Origin: Edaphochlamys debaryana
Lineage: Eukaryota > Chlorophyta > Chlorophyceae > Chlamydomonadales
Reading direction: 5' to 3'
Assembly (NCBI GenBank): GCA_016858145.1
Contig: JAEHOE010000021.1
Location: forward strand, 744,001-808,000
DNA length: 64,000 bases
This document shows positions 57,501 to 64,000 of this stretch, piece after piece (position 1 is the first letter of the stretch; each line of letters starts with the position of its first letter). The position numbers and the translations under genes were made by a program. The notes under the pieces were generated by a model. The model had not been told where the DNA came from and ran no database searches. It was given only the letters and a program-made list of their open reading frames with translations.

Positions 57501-58874
57501 AGGCGAGGACGCGCTCCGCGGCAGCGGTGTGCCGTACGCCATCGTACGGCCCACGGCGCTGACGGAGGAGCCGGGGGGCATGCCCGTGGAGCTGGACCAG
57601 GGCGACACGGTCAAGGTGGGGGGCAGCGGGGGACGGGGGGGAAGCGGGGGGAAGAAGGCGTGTGTATGGGCGGGTTGACACACGGTCGGGAGGGGGGCCA
57701 TGCCCGCGGAGCTGGAGGGGGCGTTGGCCCTTACAGGCCACCCGCCTCCCCCCTTAAAACCTACCCCCATCTTCGTGCCCCCCAGGGCAAGATCTCCCGT
57801 GAGGACGTGGCGGATCTGTGTGTGGCGCTGCTGGGCTGCCCCGCCGCCACCAACACCACCTTCGAGGTAGGGGGGGGGGCGGTCAGGGGGGAGGCAGGAG
57901 GGGGGGAGGGGAAAGGGACGGTAAGGGGGGTGGAGCTGCGGGTAGGGTGGGGGTGGGCAGGTCCGAGGTGGGGAGGACTGGGGCAGTTGGGGAGCCGAGG
58001 GCAGGGGAGGCAGCGGAGGCAGGGGCGGTTGGATCGGGGGCGGCGGTTGAGAGGAGGCGTGTCGCAACGGCAGTGTTCGGGCATGCGGGTCAGCACGCCA
58101 CGGAGGGTGGACCCGGGAACAAAAGTCGGAGAGGGGAAGGCTGGGTCCATACAAAGGAGGGGCTTGGGCGCCGCCGCTTTCCCTGCGCCGTCCTAACCAC
58201 TGCCGTACCGTGTGCTGCCGTACCGCCGTACCGCCGTACCGCCCCCCTCCAGGTCCGCTCGACGGTGCCCTTCTCCCAGCAGTGGACGGGCCCTGCCGCG
58301 GGCGAGCCCGCCCCCAGCGCCGCCGCCTGGCCCGGGCGGCTGGCGGCTGCGGGGCTGCTGCGGGGGGTGACGGGGCGCACCGTGGAGGGCGTGTACACGG
58401 GCAGGCGGCCGGAGGAGGAGGCGCTGCAGGTGGGGGCGGTTGGAGGGGAGCGGGGGAGGGTCGTTAGGAATGAAGGGACACCATGATAGGGGGGCAAGGA
58501 GGGAAGGGTGCAGGCGGCACTACAGGTGGGGGCGGTTTGCAGAGAGACACACTGCCGTCATACGAGCCGAGGGTCCAATGGCTTCATTGCATGTCAAGGG
58601 GGGACCAAGGGGTGAGGGGGCAGGCGGCCGGAGGAGACGGCGCTACAGGTGGGGGCCGTGCGTGTGTGGGCGGGCTTCTTAGGAGGGGCGTGGGGGGGTT
58701 GGGGATGTGCCAGGAGAAGCGGTCGGGTTGGGCTCCAGGCGGAAGGGGTTTAGGGCCACGCAAGGCAGACCTTGTCAAGTGGAAGGCGCGGAGTGCCTCA
58801 CGGCCTGCCCCTCCCCTCTGTCCCCGCAGGCGGCCGGCGTGAAGCGGGAGGCTCCCACGCCCGCGGCGGTGTGA
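51577..58874 (+). CDS. Plastid NAD(P)-binding Rossmann plus CIA30-domain protein, HCF173-related
   Basis: Twenty exons: 51577-51598, 51687-51797, 52125-52207, 52344-52385, 52644-52752, 53036-53139, 53339-53428, 53966-54049, 54376-54420, 54554-54617, 55006-55150, 55428-55548, 55737-55864, 56370-56472, 56718-56856, 57173-57274, 57503-57615, 57786-57866, 58253-58429, 58830-58874; 635 residues. Transit peptide (FLGRSLVPSRQRVAVRADGS), then an atypical SDR fold (VTGATGGVGRRVVARLLAAG; RALVRDLEKA) interrupted by a CIA30 domain (WGALDDVVMGGVSSSGLELE; GGFASVRTRNL; VWQTIRLPFADFFPVFRARR; IMLSKFEYDGQLNPSFRRGP) and the SDR end (GVPYAIVRPTALTEEPGG; GKISREDVADLCVALLGCP; TFEVRSTVPFS). The order agrees with plant At4g18810-type proteins, relatives of HCF173, which promotes psbA translation. 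Introns 8 and 12 begin with GC (CAG/GCAAGG). Splice-junction echoes occur in at least six of its introns. Confidence 0.92.
52855..52885 (+). repeat. Echo of CIA30-gene exon 5 end and donor
   Basis: GTGGTGACAGGTGGGGGCTG near 52863 repeats the exon 5 end/donor ATGGTGACAGGTGGGGGTG; GT positions are 52753 (real) and 52872 (copy), 119 bp apart. Confidence 0.8.
53546..53785 (+). repeat. Repeats of the exon 7 border within CIA30-gene intron 7
   Basis: The real exon 7 ends CTGCCAGAGATGTTCGAT/gtgagg at 53428. Copies with CCCAGAGGGTCCGAT/gtgagg (GT 53581) and AATGTTCAT/gtgagg (GT 53606) follow. In addition a block of about 32 bases (AAGAACCTGCCGCCTGCTCC plus flanks) occurs nearly identically at about 53548 and 53745. 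Confidence 0.75.
54111..54186 (+). repeat. Hexanucleotide microsatellite (TGGGCG)n
   Basis: About twelve near-perfect tandem copies of TGGGCG in intron 8 of the CIA30-family gene. Confidence 0.92.
54775..54945 (+). repeat. Two upstream echoes of the CIA30-gene exon 11 acceptor and exon start
   Basis: The real exon starts at 55006 (AG at 55004) with AGGGCATCCTCCTTCTCCAC. Copies follow AGs at 54887 (identical for about 40 bases, through CGCGGCCC) and 54775 (diverged: AGGGCGTCCCCCTCCTGCAC). The spacings are 117 and 112 bp, so this is a three-unit tandem array ending in the functional exon. Confidence 0.93.
55930..56090 (+). repeat. Two downstream echoes of the CIA30-gene exon 13 end and donor
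   Basis: The real end is CTTCCCCGTCTTTAG/gtgggc (GT 55865). Copies are GTCTTCCCCGTCTTCAG/gtgaag (GT 55953) and CTGCGCCGACTTCTCCCCAG near 56043-56062, followed by GATGGGCAGGGGGCAGGAGG as in the real intron start. Confidence 0.8.
57690..57715 (+). repeat. Downstream echo of CIA30-gene exon 17
   Basis: GGGGGCCATGCCCGCGGAGC at about 57693 repeats exon sequence GGGGGGCATGCCCGTGGAGC at about 57574, 120 bp away, then diverges before the donor. Confidence 0.8.
58502..58660 (+). repeat. Two downstream echoes of the CIA30-gene exon 19 end and donor
   Basis: The real end is GCGCTGCAG/gtgggggcgg (GT 58430). Copies are GGCACTACAG/gtgggggcgg (GT 58526) and, preceded by a long match GCAGGCGGCCGGAGGAGACG, CGCTACAG/gtgggggccg (GT 58649). 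The spacings are 96 and 123 bp. Confidence 0.88.
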
Positions 58875-60650
58875 GGCTGCAGCATCGCGTTTGTCGCCTG
58901 ACCACGCGGTCGGGTTGAGGCACTGCGGCCGCGGGATGGCTTTGGGGCTCCCCTCCCTTTGCGCCATTGGCGGTGGCCTCGGCTGCTGTGTGGATGGCGC
59001 GTCACAGAGCAAGGGCAGTAATGCGGTTGGGATCTTAGCCGCTGTATGGAGAACCCCTTTCCATCTCATCTCAAGCAGCGAGGCCAGCGGTGGCTCCTTT
59101 GGTGGGGCTGGGGGCCGGTTCGCGGTCACGGTATGGTGCAAGTGGTATCTACATGGTAATTTTGTTGGGCAGTAACGCAGTTGACGCAGTTTTGGGGGTG
59201 GCCGCTACGGGGGTAAGTATCGGCCCTGAGCAAGAGGGCTGCGCGGGTGCGAGGAGGGAAGCGGGCGAGGGATGGGCGAGCGCCGAAGAGTCGTGGGGCG
59301 CGGCAGGTTTTTGGAGGGAGGTGGAGTGACGGGAGCCCAGGGCTTGATGTGCCGCGGGCTAGAGCAGGTGTCTGCCAAGTGGCCAAGAACGGGCAGGGTT
59401 GCGGCCTGAAGCCTCGGCTGTGTTGGAAGGAATGGGAAGATCCCCCCTCAGGTTCACGGTGATGTCAAGGTGTGGTGCATCTTCAGTGGTTGGGGCGAGG
59501 GGGTTTGGCGGGGCCTCGATGGCAAATATCCTGCCGCCGCCCAAGATATGCAGCATACGTCATACTCCCTGCGCACTGTATGTGTGCTGACAGGGTGTAT
59601 GTGTGCTGTGTGCGTGAGTGTAGTACGTTGGCGAGTAGCGCCGTACATAAGCCGCGACTGGGCGCGGCGGGCAGCGGGCCCCGGTCCCATCCCCGGCTTT
59701 CCTTTGCCCCTGCTTTCCGCCGCTGTTCGCTCGTTCATAAAGCATGGCTTGTGCGGCTGCAGCCCCAACGCAGTTGCGGCTCTTTTGTCCGTGATGCGAT
59801 GTGGGCGGTCGCCGCGCCGCACCTTGCGGCGGTTGTCGGTTGGTCGTACAGGCGTGGTAACCGCGGTTGCCCTTGTCGACGAGAGGGTGTGTGGTGTGGG
59901 CGTGGGCGTGAGTGTGCCAGGGCTCCTAGGAGCTGTGCGTGTCCGAGCATCACCTATTCTGTTCAGTGAGCACTGACATTGTTTTGCGGTTTCACGACGA
60001 CGACGAGGTCTTTCCGCCGCTCGTGTGCGGGAGCCGTGGCGCTCTCCAGCGCCGTTGTGGTGTGGTGTGGTGCGCGAGGTGTTGATGGCGGTGAACGTCG
60101 GTATTCGGCGGACAGGTGGACCGCACGCCCACTAAGCTCGTCCCATGCGCTTGAGGCTTGAGGGTGCGGCTGGTGCCTACCCGTGTGCATGCCCACAGCC
60201 CGCCTCCGGGCGTTCGGGGGTGTTTCGGAGTGCACACCTGAGGTGCTGGGGCCATCGGTGCAGACGTCGTTCGTTGAGTGGGCCCACGGCTTGGGCGTTC
60301 CAGAGTGCGGACTGGCGGGTCCCTCGGAGCTCGTCGGCGTCGAGGCACCTGGCGGGTGCCTGAAGGCGAGACGGAGCTGAGCGGTCTTGCTAGGTCTTGC
60401 TTCGGGAGGTAACGAGGGGTCGACTGCGGTCGGGCACACAAGTGGGTCATGCAAGCCTATGTAAGCCGCGCCGCGCCTGCTCCTTTTGCCTTGGTGCTGA
60501 GGCAATTACCCGTCAAATAATGGCTGGCAGTGAGGAGCCCCAGTGCACGAGCCCAGGGGACACTGAACGGGGGATCTGTCGTTGCAGGGGCCATGCAGCG
60601 TAGACAGGACGACGCCGGGGGATGCCGCTGGACGAGCTGGACGCATCTGA
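58875..60650. other. Intergenic, no gene recognised
   Basis: This is 3' flank of the CIA30-family gene. Open frames of 60-180 codons occur on both strands without motifs or consistent splice signals. I found no structural RNA. Confidence 0.4.
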
Positions 60651-60743
60651 GCTGTGCGGGCTCAGGGGAGGCAGGGGTGAGGCTGTGCGGGCTCAGGGGA
60701 GGCAGGGGTGAGGCTGTGCGGGCTCAGGGGAGGCAGGGGAGAG
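60651..60743 (+). repeat. 31-bp minisatellite, three copies
   Basis: The unit begins GCTGTGCGGGCTCAGGGGAG and recurs at 60651, 60682 and 60713; the first two copies are identical and the third differs near its end. Confidence 0.92.
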
Positions 60744-60842
60744 GCGGGGTGAGGGCGTGTGGCGGGACTGCACGGCATCGGGGCTGTCGTGGGAGCCCAG
60801 AATGACCCTGGGCCACCTGTCTTGCGCTCTTCACGCTTAAGC

Positions 60843-61030
60843 TTCGAGTTTCGGCGCAGGGCGAAGGAGGTGCGGGTGGTGAGCGGGGTGGTGGTGACGC
60901 CCTACCTCAACGCGCTCGGCAGGGCGCTGAGGAAGGAGCGGAAGCCTATCTTCGATGAGCTGCAAGCCAAGGGCCTGGCGCCTCGCTGGTTTAAAGGGGC
61001 GGATATCCTGTTTCGTGAGGGGGGGGCTGG
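60843..61030 (+). pseudogene. Relic of a LINE ORF1 C-terminal domain (tentative)
   Basis: An open stretch reads RAKEVRVVSGVVVTPYLNAL, GRALRKERKPIFDELQAKGL and APRWFKGADILFREGG. The order basic K/R-x-E-R, then (P)-x-F-x-x-L-x-x-x-G-L-x-P-R/W, then x-A-D-I-x-F resembles the C-terminal domain of L1-type ORF1 proteins. No other part of an element is adjacent, so it is best read as a fragment. It is unrelated in sequence to the ORF1 at 10.5-12.1 kb. An exon of an unknown gene is the alternative: an AG at 60859 and a GT at about 61015 could bound it. Confidence 0.4.
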
Positions 61031-62391
61031 ATGCGGCAGGGGTACCCTTAGGGGATGGGCGGTTCTATGGCCCAGTTACGGGCGGGGTCAAGCCCCAGGC
61101 GGTTGATGGTCGCGCTTTGCGCAGTTCTAGGTCTTGCAGGAGGCAAGGCCCGTGGAGTAGGCCGAACGGCCGCAGCGTCCAGCGCTGTGATTCTTTTGAG
61201 GATCCTTCATTGTAAACCCGAGGACTTCACGCACAGAGGCATACCGCTAAACAGCACCCAGGAGGCCCCAGTTGACTTTCTATGTGCTTATTAGCATCAT
61301 ATAAGCTAAGCGGAAGGGCTGGAGAGCAGTTTCAGCGAGATCGGGTTGGGCGCGTTGGCAGGCGTGCCTTGGGTCTTCCACCCCGAGTAAAGACTAGCGA
61401 ACATTGCACCCCCCTAGTTCGAGGCCCCTAGCCAGGCCGTGCCGTTTGACCCTGTTTTCAGACCGGCGGGTCCCTGCGTGCGATTACACCCAGTGGCCTG
61501 CAGCTCATTGCTCGTCCATGGCCAGAGAGCCAAATGTCCGGGCCAAGCCGCTCCATGGCTGCCGACCGGCCCAAGAGTTATGTTCTTAAGCAAGGGATAG
61601 CTCGGGTCGGTCGCTAGCCGTGGAGCGGCTTGGCCCGAGATACGCGTTCTGTAAGGTCAATGCTCCCAGTGGCAGCCTCGCAACGCACGCCAATCAGCTC
61701 TAGTGCCTTGCTTAGCTTCCAGGGGTCCGAGAATGTAACGTGCAGGGCAAGTCGCTGCAGTTCGAGGGCCGTGTGACCTTTGGGTTTTGGCGACGCGCGT
61801 GCCCCACCCCGACAGCCCCCTGCGCCCCTTGCTTCCCCACTTCCTCCAAGCTGCTGTTATCAAGTGCGTATATGATGACGACCTGCTTGCGAGCTCTGAT
61901 AACCCCCGCCAGGGCTCCCAAACTTAGCGGGACATGCGATTTCGCGTCAAAGAGGTGTTCACCCTTGGAGAAGGGGCTGCAAGGATGCTACGAATTAGAT
62001 AGCGACCAAACAACCTAGACAGGGCTGGGTTTCAGCGAGCTTGTGCAAATTTCGTTTGTTTTCTCGCGCGAGAGCAACCAAGCTCGCCGGACATTTTTGA
62101 AAGCCTAATCAATGCTAGGGGTACACAATAGACACATACTGCGCTCTGGGCATGGAGGTCCGCCCAGTCTCCACTCAATAAAGAGCCCCGCTCGCACTTA
62201 AGCGCCCCGCCTCCCTCGCTTCTCCATAACCAGCCACCTGCTGCTTCGGCATAGGCACGCTTCCTTGGCCGCTCTTGCTCGCGTGAGCGCCGCTATGTGC
62301 CTGTGCCAGTAGGCCCGCGGTTGTCGACCTGCCAGCTTGCCTTATCTCACCGACTAGCTAACTGCCAAGCGCACGCTGAAACGCACACGAA
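61031..62391. other. Intergenic with a foldback, promoter side of the last gene
   Basis: Apart from the hairpin at 61539-61637 I see no gene. It is less GC-rich than the rest, and the part from 62000 on should hold the promoter and leader of the gene starting at 62392. Confidence 0.4.
61539..61637. ncRNA. Near-perfect 37-bp foldback, miRNA-precursor-like
   Basis: Arm 1 is 61539-61575 (starts CGGGCCAAGCCGCTCCATGG), arm 2 61601-61637 (ends GAGCGGCTTGGCCCG), loop 25 nt. On the + strand RNA 32 Watson-Crick and 3 G-U pairs form, with only 2 mismatches. The size and pairing suit a small-RNA precursor, but a small inverted-repeat element is equally possible. Nothing shows transcription. Confidence 0.45.
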
Positions 62392-63809
62392 ATGAAGCGC
62401 GTCATCGTGGAGTCTCGCACGCAGCCCGTCGCAGGTCGGCAAAGCTTAAGCGTTAGGAGCATGAGCGGCTGCAGTTCAGAAGGGCGTCTGACATCTCACA
62501 ACGTTGCGCAGGTGGCATTGCGAAGCAAGTGGAGAAGGCGCTGGATGCTCAGGCGGAGCCCGGCGCGCTCGTGCTTCCACCTCCCATCCACCAGTCATTG
62601 TTCGACTCCATCGTGGAGATCGACTCCTGCCGCGGGCTCGCATTCGAGCCCTCCAGCCCCGAGACATCCAGCGCCGACCCGCTCGGCCACGTCTTGCGCA
62701 GCAAGGATCCCAGCAAACCGCACGAAAAGGTGGTGAGGGGGCTTGAGCGCGAGCTGAACGTCACGTCCTTGTGGCTGGGCCTCGCGTGGTCGTTCGACGG
62801 CTCAGGATCTACAACGACCAACTTCGGCGACGGCAGTCGCAAGGAACCTGATGCGTGCTACGATTACTTTGGCAAGTCGGCCGCATGGCCCGTCGCTTGC
62901 GGGGGCGGGCGGCTGCAGGGCGCGGTGGTTCAGCGTCACGTAGGATAATCGGTCGCTTGATTGCAAAGGCGGAGGGTGGACGCTCCCAGCCTCCCCAGCC
63001 ACTCAGTAACAATAGTCAGAAGCTTGCCTTGAGCTGGGACCCGGCTGCGCGGGGCTGTAGGCTGGCTTGTGGGGGGCTGCGGGGGGGCTCGGGGCCCCCC
63101 GGGTGACAGCGTGGGGGTCACCGATACGCAAGTCAGGCCCCACTTCGGGATTTACGCCCAATTTCGGGATTTACGCATTCCGCAAGGCAGGCCGGGGGGC
63201 TGCGGAGTGCGTGCGGAATGATATGCAATACACAATTGCGTATCAGTACACATTACGCGTGGTAGCGCACTGGCAGGCTGACGGCCCATGCCCACCCCTT
63301 CCCCAGCTCCAGGCCGGCAACATGGCATCCTGGCTCTGGTCGTGGAGGTGGCGAAGTCCCAGTCAGAGGCGGATCTCGAGCGGATGTTGCGCAAGTGGAC
63401 TACCCCGACCACCTCTGGCGGCGGCGGCGCCAAGCTTGCGCTGGGCTTGAAGGTGGTGCTGCGCGACGGCAGCACCGAGCTCAGGACACAGCTGTACGCC
63501 ACGCCCCAGGGCGCGCAGCCGCCCAGGCGCCGCGGCGGCGTCATCACTCTGACGCAGCACGCCCTCCCCGGAGACCCACGCAACCTGGTGTGGCTGCCGC
63601 TGTCGCACCTGATGCCGGGCAGCAGCCGCGCGCTGCGGGCGTGGGTGGCCGCACAGATTGCCGCGGCGGGTCTGCTCAGCGGGCTCTGCGCCTTCCTTAG
63701 GCTGCCGCCCTGGCGAGCCGCCCGCTGGGCCCTGGCCCGCTGTGCCGCGCCCTGGGCCGCCCTGCCGCTGGACCTGTGGGGTGTACGGCACCGGTGCAGC
63801 CGCTGCTGA
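62392..63809 (+). CDS. Unknown protein, possibly PD-(D/E)XK nuclease-like
   Basis: Three exons: 62392-62434, 62512-62871, 63313-63809; 299 residues. The second intron starts with GC (TTTG/GCAAGT); only this donor keeps the frame (YDYFG-RQHGILALVVEVAKSQ). The N-terminal half contains PPPIHQSLFDSIVEIDSCRG. The second half, GILALVVEVAKSQSEADLER followed by LALGLKVVLRDGSTELRTQL, resembles the strand-helix-strand core of PD-(D/E)XK/Uma2-type proteins common in fungi and algae, but a lysine two residues after the glutamate is not present, so catalysis is doubtful. The C-terminal 60 residues are hydrophobic and Arg/Trp/Cys-rich. The role is unknown; the family call is tentative. Confidence 0.6.
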
Positions 63810-64000
63810 CAGCATGCGGTGCGGCCAGCACGCACGGGCGGGGGCGCGACAAGGCAGCGTGCAGCACCGCACTGGCAGAGTTGCGCGGCGGATGTGGCGG
63901 GGTCCGGGGGTCTGGCCCTGCCCCGTGTCGTGGTGGCGACGTTGGATTGGGCTCAGCGGGTCGTTGTAGGGGGCGGGCCTGTGACTGGGGGGGAGACCGG
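63810..64000. other. Window end, 3' flank
   Basis: I see nothing beyond the 3' flank of the preceding gene. Confidence 0.4.

Noticed and set aside
58875..60842. Coding frames in the 59-60.8 kb gap
   Set aside because: No motif, no consistent exon chain; composition is that of intergenic DNA.
1..64000. tRNA, rRNA or CRISPR arrays
   Set aside because: No cloverleaf consensus, rRNA segment or regularly spaced repeat array was seen by eye; a covariance-model scan would be needed to exclude tRNAs.

Overview
The window looks like nuclear DNA of a green alga (Chlorophyta, most like Chlamydomonadales or Sphaeropleales). The evidence is very high GC, genes split into 4-20 short exons by GC-rich or C-rich introns, Ala/Gly/Pro-rich low-complexity linkers, TGTAA motifs 250-420 bases after several stop codons, and a plant-like gene set (a plastid HCF173/CIA30-family protein, a plant-type NDUFB3, algal prolyl 4-hydroxylase). 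The exact species cannot be told from the sequence. All exon models were built by hand from splice signals. Each reported spliced frame closes exactly (exon lengths sum to a multiple of three), but no transcript evidence was available.

Layout. 0.3-4.2 kb (-): a secreted modular protein with a concanavalin/LamG-like domain and repeated Asp-rich modules on symmetric phase-1 exons. 6.1-12.1 kb (-): a largely intact L1-type LINE with ORF1, ORF2 (endonuclease, YADD reverse transcriptase, zinc knuckle) and three 3' hairpins. 12.9-19.5 kb (+): a 1.7 kresidue nuclear protein with three copies of a B3-like module and a divergent SET domain. 20.5-24.5 kb (+): prolyl 4-hydroxylase. 25.2-28.2 kb (+): folate-receptor-like membrane protein. 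29.8-36.0 kb (-): BTB-BACK protein whose BTB domain is split by a huge low-complexity insert. 36.7-38.3 kb (-): small plastid membrane protein. 38.8-40.1 kb (+): TRAP-beta. 41.6-47.0 kb (-): plastid AI-2E-family transporter. 47.3 kb (+): NDUFB3. 49.3-51.1 kb (-): Mog1. 51.6-58.9 kb (+): plastid Rossmann/CIA30 protein related to HCF173. 58.9-62.4 kb: mostly non-coding, with a minisatellite, a LINE ORF1 relic and a near-perfect foldback. 62.4-63.8 kb (+): a PD-(D/E)XK-like protein.

The genes are ordinary single-copy housekeeping or plastid/ER functions, not one pathway. Three pairs are head to head with 364-467 bp between start codons, so they may share promoters. ER and secretory functions recur (TRAP-beta, prolyl 4-hydroxylase, folate-receptor-like, the secreted lectin-like protein).

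The most unusual signal runs across five independent genes. Many introns carry one or two imperfect copies of the adjacent exon boundary, splice site included, usually about 90-125 bp away ('splice-junction echoes'). Other points of note are four GC-AG introns, the absence of a usable AUG for LINE ORF2 (+1 frame), the B3-like/SET architecture, and a miRNA-precursor-like hairpin.
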